Notes: a model not told the origin generated them from the letters alone. Positions 1 to 9,540 are shown, counted from the stretch's first letter. The stretch: 64,000 bases of DNA from RGIG4097 sp045613765 (GCA_045613765.1 JAZLBO010000020.1:1-64000), one strand, 5' to 3'. Numbers and translations are program-made.

Positions 1-1431
1 CGCAAAGATTGTTGTGCATCCTGTTGAACGGAATGTGCCATTTTCAATACAAACATATGCGCCATCGAGAACTGAAAGGACACAAACGCTTTCTGCATTG
101 TCATTATCTGCAACGAGTTCACCATCACCAGAGATTTTCAATGAGGTTCCTTTATTGCTTGCAATAAGAACATCACAAACGGTCATTGTTTGTCCCAATG
201 CATTTGTGCTTGTGACAAGGCTGTTGCTTTCAAGTTTCTTTCCGTTGAGATCAAGTGTTATGTCGCCACTGTTGATTTCAATAGGACCATTATAAAGTGT
301 GATATCACTTGTCAATCTTGCGCTGAAACCATTTTCAAGAACTGTTCTAAGGTCTGCTTCGTTTGAAACGTCTGCAGTTCCATTGACTGTTGTCTTAACT
401 TCTTCAAGGTCACAACGATTACCACAATATGTAACCAAGTAAAGGACGCCGTTTTCTACAGCATACTTTGTGAGCATGTCGTGTCCCAATGCATCAATGA
501 TATCTGCGTGATGCTCGTATCCACATTTGTCACAAATACAAAGTGTATAACCGTCGGTTTCGCAAGTAGGATTAATAAAATCAACTGGATCAATAGTGCA
601 AGCAACTGTTTCAACGTGTGAAGGATCGTTGGCACAAACTCTTGAATGTTTAAGATTACCATTGGATGTCCAATCACTCCAATCGTGGTTGAGAGCAGGT
701 TCGCCTTCTTCTGTATATGTGTATCCACATTCGGCACATCCGTATGTGATGACTTCTGCGCTTTCACAATCTGCAGGAGTTCTGCCGATTTCTACACAGT
801 TGCAATCATCTTCATCATAACAGTCTTCACTATTTTTGCAAGTTCTGCCATGCGTGCCGTCTTCGTTTGATTCCCACTCGTTCCAATCGTGATCAAGTGC
901 GTCGGTGTATTCTTCGTAGCAATAGTCACAAATTGCACCGTTGTAACAATCGGCTGCGCCACCACTACAATTTTCGACTTCGGTGTGTGTTTCATCAAAT
1001 TCACAAACCTTTGTATGTGTGCCGTCGCCATTGCAGTTGTATTCAACCCAAACGTGTTCACACACAGGGGGTACAACAGCCATTTCAAATGAACAAGCGT
1101 CACAAAGATTGTCTGCATTTGCATCAATGTGATCTGCTGTATCAATGTGAGTTGCATCCACTGAACATACTCTTGAGTGAGTCAAGCCATCTTCATTGTC
1201 TGCCCAGCTGCCAAAAGCATGACCCTTTGCAGGAATAGGCACTGGCTTGTTTGAACTACAAACAGAACAGATTTGGACCATTTCGCCATCTTCTGTACAT
1301 GTTGCTTCACGAACTACTCTGCCATCAACCCAAGTGTGACCTTCAATACAAGTTGTAGGTCTACAGGCTGTGAGAACACAAGCCACAAGAATTGAGAGCA
1401 AAAGCACTGCGATTAACAAGTTCTTTTTCAT
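1..1431 (-). CDS. Partial lipoprotein with Cys-rich repeats
   Basis: The gene is incomplete: 477 codons from ATG at 1431 run off the left edge with no stop. The start is preceded by an AAGGAGA ribosome site. Residues 1-23 form a lipoprotein signal ending in the lipobox LTAC (Cys23), so the product should be tethered outside the membrane. Residues about 28-330 hold several degenerate repeats, each with a His-x-Trp-x-x-Trp knuckle followed by paired cysteines (CxxC, CDKCGY, CAECGY), a pattern like small zinc-binding modules. From about residue 345 the sequence becomes Cys-poor and rich in short beta-strand turns (DITLDLNGKKLES), resembling the start of a parallel beta-helix. The function is unknown; adhesion or cell-wall binding is a guess. 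Similar Cys-rich repeats occur in the divergent neighbour at 1842. Confidence 0.85.
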   Translation of the reverse strand, partial: MKKNLLIAVLLLSILVACVLTACRPTTCIEGHTWVDGRVVREATCTEDGEMVQICSVCSSNKPVPIPAKGHAFGSWADNEDGLTHSRVCSVDATHIDTADHIDANADNLCDACSFEMAVVPPVCEHVWVEYNCNGDGTHTKVCEFDETHTEVENCSGGAADCYNGAICDYCYEEYTDALDHDWNEWESNEDGTHGRTCKNSEDCYDEDDCNCVEIGRTPADCESAEVITYGCAECGYTYTEEGEPALNHDWSDWTSNGNLKHSRVCANDPSHVETVACTIDPVDFINPTCETDGYTLCICDKCGYEHHADIIDALGHDMLTKYAVENGVLYLVTYCGNRCDLEEVKTTVNGTADVSNEADLRTVLENGFSARLTSDITLYNGPIEINSGDITLDLNGKKLESNSLVTSTNALGQTMTVCDVLIASNKGTSLKISGDGELVADNDNAESVCVLSVLDGAYVCIENGTFRSTGCTTIFA

Positions 1432-1841
1432 CAAAAATCTCCTTTTCTTTCCCATGATGTGCAATAAATTTTTGCACAAATTTTGCTGAAGAAAATCAAT
1501 CAATTTTAAAGTCTAAATCGTCGCGTATATTTTGTTTCTTTTCTTCTTTGATATATTAATAATTATATAATAGCAAAAAATGTCGTTTTTTACAAGAAAA
1601 TTTTCTAAAAAAATTTACATTAAAATTTGGCAAGTTTTCTCTGATTTTAGTTGCAGATTTTTTTACCAATAAAAAACCTCACAAAAATGGAAAAAATTTT
1701 CAAAAAACCCTACAAATCTTGCATTTCTTACTCAAAAATAAATATATACCTCTGTTGACAAATGTCAAAAAAAGTACTATGATTGAAAGGATTATTTTAA
1801 TTTATGTGCACAATTTTATATATGCACGCTCGGAGTAATTT
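1432..1841. other. A+T-rich divergent intergenic region
   Basis: This 410-base gap separates the divergent lipoprotein and nuclease genes. It is very A+T-rich and holds one clear promoter, for the rightward gene (1755-1783). On the minus strand a TATAAT lies at 1562-1567 but no good -35 box was found for it. No ORF or RNA structure was recognised. Confidence 0.6.
1755..1783 (+). promoter_or_regulatory. Promoter of secreted nuclease gene
   Basis: TTGACA (1755-1760), a 17-base spacer and TATGAT (1778-1783) lie about 60 bases before the start at 1842. The -35 box is the left half of a palindrome, TTGACAAATGTCAA (1755-1768), which could be an operator. Confidence 0.75.
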
Positions 1842-4346
1842 ATGAAATTCAACAAAAATGGCAAACTTCTTGCAGTGATATTCACTACAGTTTGTATGTT
1901 TGTTGCAATGCTTGGTGGCTTTGTCGGTCTGTTTACTGCAACCGAAACAACCCCCACATACATTGCAAATGCAGCGACATCAAGTGATTATTACGCATCT
2001 CTTGAAGATGATTTGAACTTGCGTGGCGATGCTTTTAGAGCAGAACTTGCAGATCTTATCACCGACACCCACAAAACACTGACAAGTTATGCTGGTCTTC
2101 TCAACATCTTCCCCGATAGTGATGCAGACCCCAACAAAGCCGGCAATATTCTTTGGTTCTACACCGGCACATCAGTGAAAATGCCAACAAACTTCAATTC
2201 CGGCACAAATCGTGAACACGTATGGCCTAAAAATGCAGGAAAAGCATTCCCCGAAAGCACCCTTGCAGGTTCAGACGCTCACCACTTGCGCCCAACGGAC
2301 AATAGTTTGAACTCAACACGTTCAGACAACAGTTTTGGTGAAGTTCCTCAAACCACTGGCAATATCGTTGCAGAAAATGGCTCAAAATCATATGCAAACC
2401 TTTGCTACCAAGCAAATAGCACATTTTATCCTGGTGTTGGATATCGTGGTGCAACTGCTCGTATTTTGATGTATATGCAAACAAGATGGGGCGATGATTA
2501 CAACCTTAAGTTTGTCCTTGGCAATGGCAACAACAAGACAATCGGCGACATTGAAACTCTTATGAAGTGGCATATTGAAGAACCCCCCACTGCAGAAGAA
2601 AAGACAAGAAATGAAGTCGTTTTTGGCATTCAAGGCAACAGAAATCCTTTCATTGATCACCCCGAATATGCAGAAATGATTTACTGCCACGATGGCGAAT
2701 CATACAATGATGAACTTCAAGCAGTTGTTGCAACATACGGCAGTTATCTTGATGATTTGACTGATCCCACAGTTGAAGTTGAGTCCATTTCAATTTCAGC
2801 TGACAAGAACGCACTTGTAGTTGGCGAAACAAGCAATCTAAGCGTGTCAATTACACCTTCAAAGGCAAGCAAGGAAGTCACTTGGACATCATCAAATCCA
2901 AGCGTTGCAACAGTAAACAATGGTACAATCACTGCTCTTTCTGCAGGCACAACAACCATCACTGCAACAAGCGTCAAGACACCTTCAAAGAGTGCAACGT
3001 TGACAATCACAGTAAAGGCACTCTCCGCTCTTACAATCACTGGCACACCCACAAAGACAAAATATGAGGCAGGTCAAACATTCAACCCTACAGGTCTTAC
3101 TGTGACAGCAAAATACTCAGACAATTCAACTGCAGTCATACCCAACTCACAAATCACCTGGCTCGACGGCACAACAAGACAAGCAACCCTTGCTGTTGGC
3201 ACAACAACAGTAATTGCAAAACTTGGCAACGTCGAAAAGACCGTAACTGGAATCTCAGTCACACAATCAACATCAAAAACATTTACAATTTCTCGTGCAA
3301 GTTTCAGTGGATCTGGTGCATACGCATGGACAAGTTGGTCAACAGACGGATTCTCAGGATATGGCTTTATGTATCCTAACAATAAAGATCAAATCCAAAT
3401 GAATACTGACAAGACTGCAAAGTACATTTATAACACTACTTCTATTGAAGGTGGAATTAAGTCAATAACAATCAAAGGCAGTGACGGAAAGACGTTTGAA
3501 GTTCGCACATCTTCCACTCCTTTTGCGCAAAATAGTGGGGCTGCAACAGGTGGTACTGTTCGTGGAACAATCACAGCATCTGCAGACGGAACAAAACTTG
3601 ATATAAACACAACCGACACTTATTTTGCAATAACATACACAAGTTCAAAAGGCGCAGTGTATCTTGACGAAATCATAATTGAATACGGTATCGGGGGTGG
3701 ATCATCATGCAACCACACATCAAGCGATTGGATCATTGATTCTCAAGCAACATGTAAAGTGGCAGGTTCAAAGCACAAAGAATGTACAAAGTGTGGCGAA
3801 GTCCTTGACGCGCAAGAAGTCCCCACTACAAACAATCACTCCTACGGCAACTGGTCAACCACAAGCGAACCCAAGTGCAACCAATTTGGCTCAGAATCTC
3901 GCACATGCTCAATTTGTGGCAACGTTGAAACAAGACAAATTGAAAAGACACAACACACATGGAGTCAATGGGTGGACAACGGCAACGGCACAGAATCAAG
4001 AGAATGTTCCGTCTGTCACGAATCAGAAAACCGTGAGTGCGCAAATATGCAAAAGGTTGCAGAATTTGAAAGCGCAGTCGCATCAGTACAAGATGCAACA
4101 GGCGTTGAAGCAAAATGGACTGCAATCGGCAATGCTCTTGCAAAATACAATGGATTGACCGACTCCGAAAAGGATGCAGCAACGGATGCCTATGCACTTC
4201 TCGAAGGTGAAATTAGCGAATACAATGCAACAATCGGCGCAGTCAATGAACAATCAAACAAAGCAACGAGTGATGCCATCAATCTCTTGGCAGGATCAAT
4301 ATCCGTCCTTGCATTTGCATCATATTTGCTCTTGAAGAAAGCATAA
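1842..4346 (+). CDS. Secreted endonuclease I family nuclease with Ig-like domains
   Basis: 834 aa with a Sec signal in the first ~45 residues. Residues about 50-275 match the endonuclease I (EndA/NucM) family: NREHVWP at 123-129, DAHHLRP at 145-151, then conserved N154, N157 and R160, and NRNPFIDHP near 268. This family uses a His and a Mg ion to cut DNA or RNA without sequence specificity. Next come a BIG2-type Ig domain (about 312-392), a second Ig-like domain with a KYEAGQTF strand (about 395-475), a beta-rich domain (480-618), Cys-rich repeats with CxxC pairs (625-745), a helical stretch, and a membrane anchor with a short KKA tail. Start: ATG after GGAG. It probably acts as a surface-anchored nuclease for scavenging nucleic acid. 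The lipoprotein at 4360 follows by 13 bases and is probably co-transcribed. Confidence 0.9.
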   Translation: MKFNKNGKLLAVIFTTVCMFVAMLGGFVGLFTATETTPTYIANAATSSDYYASLEDDLNLRGDAFRAELADLITDTHKTLTSYAGLLNIFPDSDADPNKAGNILWFYTGTSVKMPTNFNSGTNREHVWPKNAGKAFPESTLAGSDAHHLRPTDNSLNSTRSDNSFGEVPQTTGNIVAENGSKSYANLCYQANSTFYPGVGYRGATARILMYMQTRWGDDYNLKFVLGNGNNKTIGDIETLMKWHIEEPPTAEEKTRNEVVFGIQGNRNPFIDHPEYAEMIYCHDGESYNDELQAVVATYGSYLDDLTDPTVEVESISISADKNALVVGETSNLSVSITPSKASKEVTWTSSNPSVATVNNGTITALSAGTTTITATSVKTPSKSATLTITVKALSALTITGTPTKTKYEAGQTFNPTGLTVTAKYSDNSTAVIPNSQITWLDGTTRQATLAVGTTTVIAKLGNVEKTVTGISVTQSTSKTFTISRASFSGSGAYAWTSWSTDGFSGYGFMYPNNKDQIQMNTDKTAKYIYNTTSIEGGIKSITIKGSDGKTFEVRTSSTPFAQNSGAATGGTVRGTITASADGTKLDINTTDTYFAITYTSSKGAVYLDEIIIEYGIGGGSSCNHTSSDWIIDSQATCKVAGSKHKECTKCGEVLDAQEVPTTNNHSYGNWSTTSEPKCNQFGSESRTCSICGNVETRQIEKTQHTWSQWVDNGNGTESRECSVCHESENRECANMQKVAEFESAVASVQDATGVEAKWTAIGNALAKYNGLTDSEKDAATDAYALLEGEISEYNATIGAVNEQSNKATSDAINLLAGSISVLAFASYLLLKKA

Positions 4347-4359
4347 GGAGGAATTAAGT

Positions 4360-4971
4360 ATGAAAAAGACCATATTTATTATTCTTATCGTATCAATGCT
4401 CGCAATCAGTTTGACGGCCTGCAATCTCAACGGTGGCAATGCATACAGTCAAATCAACGAATTGCTCAAAGACGACTTCTCTCTTATAAATCTTGACGTT
4501 GAAACAACCCACAATGGCATAACACTCGTCAACAAATACACAGCAAGCATAGCAAGCAATACAACCATTGTGACATACTCAATGCAATCACTTGCAGAAA
4601 TTGAAAAAGATGAAGACGGCAACTACATTATGCCCACAGACATGATTGTGACCGAAAAAGGTAGCGCAACCATCAACAACGGCAAAATTACATTTGACGG
4701 CAAAGAAACGGAGTTGCCAGAAATCACTTCTCCATCATTGAATTTCAACAAGCAATACTTGAGCAAAAATTGTACAAAGGTTGTAGATGAAAACAACGTG
4801 ACCACCATAATTGCTGACGTAGTCGACATCAAGGGATTCACAGGCAACGAAAACTTTGATGGCAAAGATATGAAAGTTGAAGTTGTGTATGGCGAGTCAA
4901 TCAAATCAATCGTCATCAACTACACAATGAACAGTGGCGCAACAGTCAAAGTCACATACACATTTGCATAA
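4360..4971 (+). CDS. Small lipoprotein of unknown function
   Basis: 203 aa. The N-terminus is a lipoprotein signal with lipobox LTAC, the lipid-modified Cys being residue 21. The rest is a soluble, beta-rich domain rich in Asn, Thr and Val with no cysteine apart from a single one near the middle; I recognise no family. It starts 13 bases after the nuclease gene, behind AAGGAGG, and a strong terminator follows, so the two form one operon. A role at the cell surface alongside the nuclease is inferred only from position. Confidence 0.85.
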   Translation: MKKTIFIILIVSMLAISLTACNLNGGNAYSQINELLKDDFSLINLDVETTHNGITLVNKYTASIASNTTIVTYSMQSLAEIEKDEDGNYIMPTDMIVTEKGSATINNGKITFDGKETELPEITSPSLNFNKQYLSKNCTKVVDENNVTTIIADVVDIKGFTGNENFDGKDMKVEVVYGESIKSIVINYTMNSGATVKVTYTFA

Positions 4972-4987
4972 GTCAAATAGGTAGAAT

Positions 4988-5014
4988 AAAAGGCGAACTC
5001 CGGTTCGCCTTTTT
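4988..5014 (+). terminator. Terminator of nuclease-lipoprotein operon
   Basis: A hairpin with stem AAAAGGCGAAC pairing with GTTCGCCTTTT around a short TCCG loop, followed by T residues, 17 bases after the lipoprotein stop. Confidence 0.9.
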
Positions 5015-5171
5015 CTTTTGCATTTTGCAAATAATCACGAGTAAATAAGAGACGTGTCTATTTGTAGAAAAAACTATAAATTTTCTCAATTTAGGTTTAA
5101 ATTAATCAGTTTTGGAAGATAAAGTGTCAATTTATAATTTCACATCCGAAAATGGAATTGCAAAAAACAAG

Positions 5172-5202
5172 AAAAAAGACAGACGATAATTTTGCGTCTG
5201 TC
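5172..5202 (-). terminator. Terminator of HAD-phosphatase operon
   Basis: Stem GACAGACG (5178-5185) pairs with CGTCTGTC (5195-5202); on the minus strand it is followed by six T residues. It lies just past the stop of the gene ending at 5228. Some T residues also follow on the plus strand. Confidence 0.8.
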
Positions 5203-5227
5203 CTTTTATTTAGCGTATAAATAATGC

Positions 5228-6010
5228 TCAGTATTTTGAGTAAATATCGTTTTCTCCAACAGCGTCAAGGGAAGGTTTTTCAATCTCTTTTACCTCGCCT
5301 TTTGTTGCAAGGAAACATCTTTCTCCAAGGTTGAATATGTACTTGTCAGAATGAATTGAATCGCTATATACATCCTTTACGATAATGTTTGGAAGTTGTT
5401 TTTTAAGGCGCACAACTTTCTCTTCCTTTCTGCAAATTTCGCCCACCATTGTATATCTTTTTGACATTGTTGTTGCAATACAATAATCAACACCCATACG
5501 ACGTGCAATTTCTTCAATAAGAAAATCTGGGCTTGCACTTATAAGTACAACCTTTCTGCCATTTCTGTTTTCAGGACGGAACCAATCGTAAATTTGCTTT
5601 TCGTACTTATCCCAAAACTTTTCAACGTTTCGTTTATTATTGATAAAGTTTGCAAACCAAAACGCAACCTTTTTACAAGTTTTGACAGAGATGATCTTAC
5701 ACCCCATCATAACACCCCAAATGAATTGGAAAGGAAGCATTAAGATAATCCAAGGGTTATGGAGCATACAATAGCCCCAATATTTCAGCTGACTGTCAAA
5801 GGGGATTGCAGTTTTGTCAAAGTCGTACATATCAACTTCGATCGCCTCATCAGTCAACACTTTGACGCCGTATAATGCCTCTTTTTCGCCGATCACGTAC
5901 TCATTTGATATTTCTTCTGCGGGAGTATCATCTGCATCTTGTTTGACTTCTGGCAAGGTTTCATTTACTTGCTCATCAACTATAATTTGTTCTTCGTATA
6001 ATTCGTTCAT
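5228..6010 (-). CDS. HAD-superfamily phosphatase
   Basis: 260 aa. It has the haloacid-dehalogenase motifs in order: motif I DFDKT (nucleophile Asp, acid Asp) near residue 83, motif II SAS with S at about 157, a Lys in the KKQLP region near 204, and motif IV in DVYSDSIHSD near 217. The cap region between motifs I and II is rich in Trp and Phe (HNPWIILMLPFQFIWGV) and could sit on or in the membrane, as in phosphatidylglycerophosphate or phosphoserine-type HAD-IB enzymes. The first 70 residues are acidic and look disordered. The gene lies 4 bases after rho and should be co-transcribed with it. The substrate is unknown; a phospholipid-linked phosphatase is possible but unproven. Confidence 0.8.
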   Translation of the reverse strand: MNELYEEQIIVDEQVNETLPEVKQDADDTPAEEISNEYVIGEKEALYGVKVLTDEAIEVDMYDFDKTAIPFDSQLKYWGYCMLHNPWIILMLPFQFIWGVMMGCKIISVKTCKKVAFWFANFINNKRNVEKFWDKYEKQIYDWFRPENRNGRKVVLISASPDFLIEEIARRMGVDYCIATTMSKRYTMVGEICRKEEKVVRLKKQLPNIIVKDVYSDSIHSDKYIFNLGERCFLATKGEVKEIEKPSLDAVGENDIYSKY

Positions 6011-6014
6011 AGTG

Positions 6015-7526
6015 CTAAATCATTGGCTTACGGACGGTATATCCTTCCTTTTGCCATTTTGTAATTTGTGTATTTATTTGTTCAACAAACTCGTTGTTTG
6101 ATGATGTCTTTACAAGCATATTCAAAAGATTTTCAGTTGCTTCCATCGTATCCCCTGCTGCCAGCATCTTACGGACTCCCCAAACGCCTTCAAGTTCGTT
6201 GGGAGAAAGCAAAAGTTCTTCTTTTCTTGTGCCACTCTTTGCAAGGTCAATTGCAGGGAAAACTCTCTTTTCTTGCAGTCTTCTGTCAAGATATATTTCC
6301 ATATTGCCCGTGCCTTTGAATTCTTCAAAGATAACTTCGTCCATTCTTGAACCCGTTTCTACAAGTGCAGTGGCAATGATTGTAAGGGAGCCACCATTTT
6401 CAATTTTACGAGCAGAACCGAAGAAACGCTTAGGTGAGTGCAAAGCACCGGGATCAATACCACCCGAAAGACTTCTGCCTGTGGGTGCGATTGTCAAATT
6501 GTATGCTCGTGCAAGACGTGTCAAACTGTCCATCAAGATGACAACGTCTTTGCCGGACTCAACCATACGCTTTGCTCTGTCAAGGAGCATTTCTGCAGTC
6601 TTTGTGTGATGTTCCGGAAGTTCATCAAAGGTTGAGAACACAACTTCCCCGTTTATACTGCGCTGCATATCTGTGACTTCTTCAGGACGTTCATCAATGA
6701 GCAGTACAAGAAGGACAACCTCAGGATAGTTTTCAGAGATTGAGTTTGCAATCATCTTGAGAAGGGTTGTCTTGCCTGCTTTGGGGGGTGAAACGATAAT
6801 TCCACGTTGACCCTTGCCAATGGGTGCAATCAAGTCTATACAGCGGGTAGCGTACTCTCTGGGTCTGCCGGGAAGTTCGAGGCGCAATCTTTCGTCAGGA
6901 TATATAACCACAAGGTCATCAAAGTTGGGACGCTTGCCAACAGTGGCAACGTCCATACCATTGATACTGATGACACTTACAACTGCAGGGGGCTTGCCCT
7001 CTTGCATTGTTTTACAAACTGCTCTAACATAGTCGCCACGCCTTAAACCATATTGTTTGATTTTGGGGACGGGGACGTATGCATCCATATCGTTGATTTC
7101 GCCATTTTTGACACGCAAGAAACCGTAGCCATCAGGATATATTTCCAAGAAACCCATTCTTTCTTGTTCAACAGCACCTGAGTGCAATGATTGGCTTTCA
7201 AGACCATCATGACCGCCGCCAAATCTATGGAAAGGCTTAAAGTCGGGTTTGTCTTGTATGTTTCTGTCAATAACAGAGATGAGTTCATTTGTCTTTGGTT
7301 GTGTTTCAGTGGTTGTGCGATCTTCCTTTATATATACCTCCTTTGGAGGTCTGCCACGCTTGGGAGGATTGGGAGCGTCAATTTCACCATTGCTTATTTT
7401 AATAATTTGGTCAATAAGTTCGCCCTTATTTATCTTTGTCGCTGAAGGTATGCCAATGCCCCTTGCAATGTCACGTACCTCACAGATGCCTTTAGCACTC
7501 AATTGTTCAAAGGTATATTTTTCCAT
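6015..7526 (-). CDS. rho: Transcription termination factor Rho
   Basis: 503 aa, longer than the ~420 usual in E. coli. Domains in order: a Rho N-terminal helix bundle (about 5-47), an insert containing the AT-hook-like core KRGRPPK (56-62), a cold-shock RNA-binding fold (about 124-172), and the RecA-type motor with the Walker A motif PPKAGKTT (247-254), Walker B in VVILMDSLTR, and the secondary RNA-binding loop GGIDPGALHSPKRFFG. Rho is a hexameric RNA helicase that ends transcription of untranslated RNA. The start ATG lies 14-16 bases from the nearest GGAG, a long spacing. The HAD gene follows by 4 bases. The basic insert between the N-terminal domain and the RNA-binding fold may add nucleic-acid contacts. 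Confidence 0.97.
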   Translation of the reverse strand: MEKYTFEQLSAKGICEVRDIARGIGIPSATKINKGELIDQIIKISNGEIDAPNPPKRGRPPKEVYIKEDRTTTETQPKTNELISVIDRNIQDKPDFKPFHRFGGGHDGLESQSLHSGAVEQERMGFLEIYPDGYGFLRVKNGEINDMDAYVPVPKIKQYGLRRGDYVRAVCKTMQEGKPPAVVSVISINGMDVATVGKRPNFDDLVVIYPDERLRLELPGRPREYATRCIDLIAPIGKGQRGIIVSPPKAGKTTLLKMIANSISENYPEVVLLVLLIDERPEEVTDMQRSINGEVVFSTFDELPEHHTKTAEMLLDRAKRMVESGKDVVILMDSLTRLARAYNLTIAPTGRSLSGGIDPGALHSPKRFFGSARKIENGGSLTIIATALVETGSRMDEVIFEEFKGTGNMEIYLDRRLQEKRVFPAIDLAKSGTRKEELLLSPNELEGVWGVRKMLAAGDTMEATENLLNMLVKTSSNNEFVEQINTQITKWQKEGYTVRKPMI

Positions 7527-7652
7527 GTACTGCGTCTTTTATCTCCTATATTAATATTTCCTTGTTTTTTGTTTTGATTTTGTTGTTTTATTGGGGTTGT
7601 GAGAAATTTCTAAAATCTGCAGATAACTGCAAAGGGGACAAAGTGTTTCAAA

Positions 7653-7674
7653 CTTCGCCCAATTAAGGGCGAAG
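7653..7674 (-). terminator. Hairpin after UPF0173 gene, possible terminator
   Basis: Perfect 8-bp stem CTTCGCCC/GGGCGAAG with a 6-base loop, 11 bases after the stop of the gene ending at 7685. The T-run after it on the minus strand is weak. Confidence 0.45.
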
Positions 7675-7684
7675 GTCATAAGTG

Positions 7685-8332
7685 TTAAAATTTTTCAAGA
7701 ACGTAAACCTTGGTGCTTTCTCCGTCAAAGTCATTACGATCAAACTCCACTGTATTTCCTTCAACGTAAACAATGTCTTCATCTTCAAAGAGATCCAAAA
7801 ATTCGCCTACTTTGTCAATGTCAAGTTCACAGTCCTTGGTTTTAAAGTGCATAGGGATAACGATGTCAGGCATAATCTTGTCAACGTATTCCTTTGCCAT
7901 TTCTGCATCGATAGTATATGTGCCACCGACGGGGATAAGAAGAATATTGACAGGGATCATACTTTCCACAAGCATAGTTGAGCACTCCTCTCCAATATCT
8001 CCCATGTGACAGACTTCTACGCCGTCCATGCGGAATTTGAAGATGAGATTGCCACCCCTATCTGCGCCTTTGTTTTCATCGTGGTATGACTGTTGTGCAA
8101 ACATATGCACGCCACCGATTTCATAGAACCCTGCATTGCGAATAACAGTGGGGTTTCCTTTGACGGCAGACACATTGCTGTGATCGTGATGTCCGTGTGA
8201 TACTGTGACTATGTCAGCCTCAACTTCTGCCATGTCGTAGCCTACTTCACTGTCAAAAGGGTCTGTGACCACTGTTGTGCCAGTGCTTTCAACAAGACTA
8301 AATGCCGAGTGACCTAACCATGTAAGTTTCAA
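7685..8332 (-). CDS. UPF0173 metallo-beta-lactamase-fold hydrolase
   Basis: 215 aa from a TTG start at 8332. I chose TTG because GGAGG stands 5 bases before it and the product then begins MKLTWLGHSAF, as in UPF0173 proteins; an ATG 12 bases upstream would overlap this ribosome site. Metal ligands are visible in SHGHHDHS (HxHxDH, about 49-56), MGDIG (Asp near 115) and MHFKT (His near 173). The fold is that of UlaG/YtkL-type metal hydrolases, whose substrates are mostly unknown. It follows the PRPP synthetase-like gene by 25 bases and is probably in the same transcript. Confidence 0.88.
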   Translation of the reverse strand: MKLTWLGHSAFSLVESTGTTVVTDPFDSEVGYDMAEVEADIVTVSHGHHDHSNVSAVKGNPTVIRNAGFYEIGGVHMFAQQSYHDENKGADRGGNLIFKFRMDGVEVCHMGDIGEECSTMLVESMIPVNILLIPVGGTYTIDAEMAKEYVDKIMPDIVIPMHFKTKDCELDIDKVGEFLDLFEDEDIVYVEGNTVEFDRNDFDGESTKVYVLEKF

Positions 8333-8357
8333 AATTTCCTCCATATATCTCTAACGT

Positions 8358-9512
8358 CTATTTTGCGACGTGTGAGTTTGCAAGTGCGTGTATTTTTTCA
8401 AAGGGGTCGAGAAGGTTTGCAACAGATTCATTGTAGTTGGCAGCAGCAATGATGAAAGCAATATACTTTGAAATGTCTGCTTCAATAAACCAACTGCAGT
8501 CCTTGAGTTCGGGGATTCTGTATGTAAGGTTGGTTGACACAACTGCATCAAAATAACCTTTTTCATAAGCGTCATTGAACTTTTGGACACCTTCAGTGAA
8601 AAGTGAGAAGGTTGCAGAAAGGAAAACTCTCTTTGCGCCCTTTTCTTTGAGTTCTTTTGCGAGTTTGATTATGCTGTCGCCTGTTGCAATCATATCGTCT
8701 GCAACAAAGACGTCTTTGCCTGCTACGGGTGCGCCAATGTATTCGTGTGCGACAATGGGGTTTCTGCCATTAATGATGACGGAATAGTCACGGCGTTTGT
8801 AGAACATACCAAGGTCAAGACCCAAGACTGTTGCATAATAGACGTTTCTGCCCATTGCGCCTTCGTCGGGGGAAACACACATCAAGTGATCCTTGTCAAA
8901 GTTGATTGTGGGGAACTTCTTGACAAGTGCCTTGAGGATTTGATAGTTGGCAAAATAGTTGTCAAAGCCCATGAGAGGCACTGCGTTTTGGACACGAGGA
9001 TCGTGTGCATCAAATGTTATGATGTCACTTACGCCCATATTTTGAAGTTCTTGAAGCATAATTGCACAGTCAAGAGATTCTCTGCCGGCTTTTCTGTGTT
9101 GTCTGCCACCATAAAGCATGGGCATTATGACGGTGATTCTGCTGGGCTTTCCACCTGCTGCTGAAATTATGCGCTTAAGATCTGCAAAGTGTTCGTCTGG
9201 GGTAAGAGGAATTTTTTGTCCAAAAAAGTCAAAGGTGACACCGTGGTTGCCGGGATCACAAATAATGTAAAGGTCTTTGCCACGGAGGGTTTCATAAATC
9301 ATACCCTTGGCATCGCCGTTTGTAAATCTGGGGCAATTTGCCTCAATCAAAAATGAGCCTTTTTTAATGCGAGCATTTTTTGGAGCTGACGAGTTGTACA
9401 TGGCAACAAGTCGTTTGTCAATAAGTTCTGCAAGTTCCTTTGCTCCGGGCGTTGCAATAATCGCAAGTGGTGCAGAGGGTCTCTCTTCAAAAAGTGACAG
9501 TTCGGGTGACAC
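8358..9512 (-). CDS. prs: Ribose-phosphate pyrophosphokinase-like protein
   Basis: 384 aa from a GTG start, with GGAGG 8 bases upstream. PRPP synthetase makes 5-phosphoribosyl diphosphate from ribose-5-phosphate and ATP for nucleotide synthesis. Family signs are the ATP-loop analogue GGRQHRKAGRES (near residue 135), FDAHDPRVQ (compare DLHS/DAH in Prs) and the PRPP-binding loop VFVADDMIATGDSI (near 270). It is about 70 residues longer than typical Prs, its N-terminus lacks the usual FSGN motif, and the loop has TGD rather than TGG. It may be the sole Prs of this lineage or a paralogue with a related substrate. It heads an operon with the UPF0173 gene. Confidence 0.8.
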   Translation of the reverse strand: MSPELSLFEERPSAPLAIIATPGAKELAELIDKRLVAMYNSSAPKNARIKKGSFLIEANCPRFTNGDAKGMIYETLRGKDLYIICDPGNHGVTFDFFGQKIPLTPDEHFADLKRIISAAGGKPSRITVIMPMLYGGRQHRKAGRESLDCAIMLQELQNMGVSDIITFDAHDPRVQNAVPLMGFDNYFANYQILKALVKKFPTINFDKDHLMCVSPDEGAMGRNVYYATVLGLDLGMFYKRRDYSVIINGRNPIVAHEYIGAPVAGKDVFVADDMIATGDSIIKLAKELKEKGAKRVFLSATFSLFTEGVQKFNDAYEKGYFDAVVSTNLTYRIPELKDCSWFIEADISKYIAFIIAAANYNESVANLLDPFEKIHALANSHVAK

Positions 9513-9540
9513 GATTTTGACCTCCGTATTTTGTGAGTTG

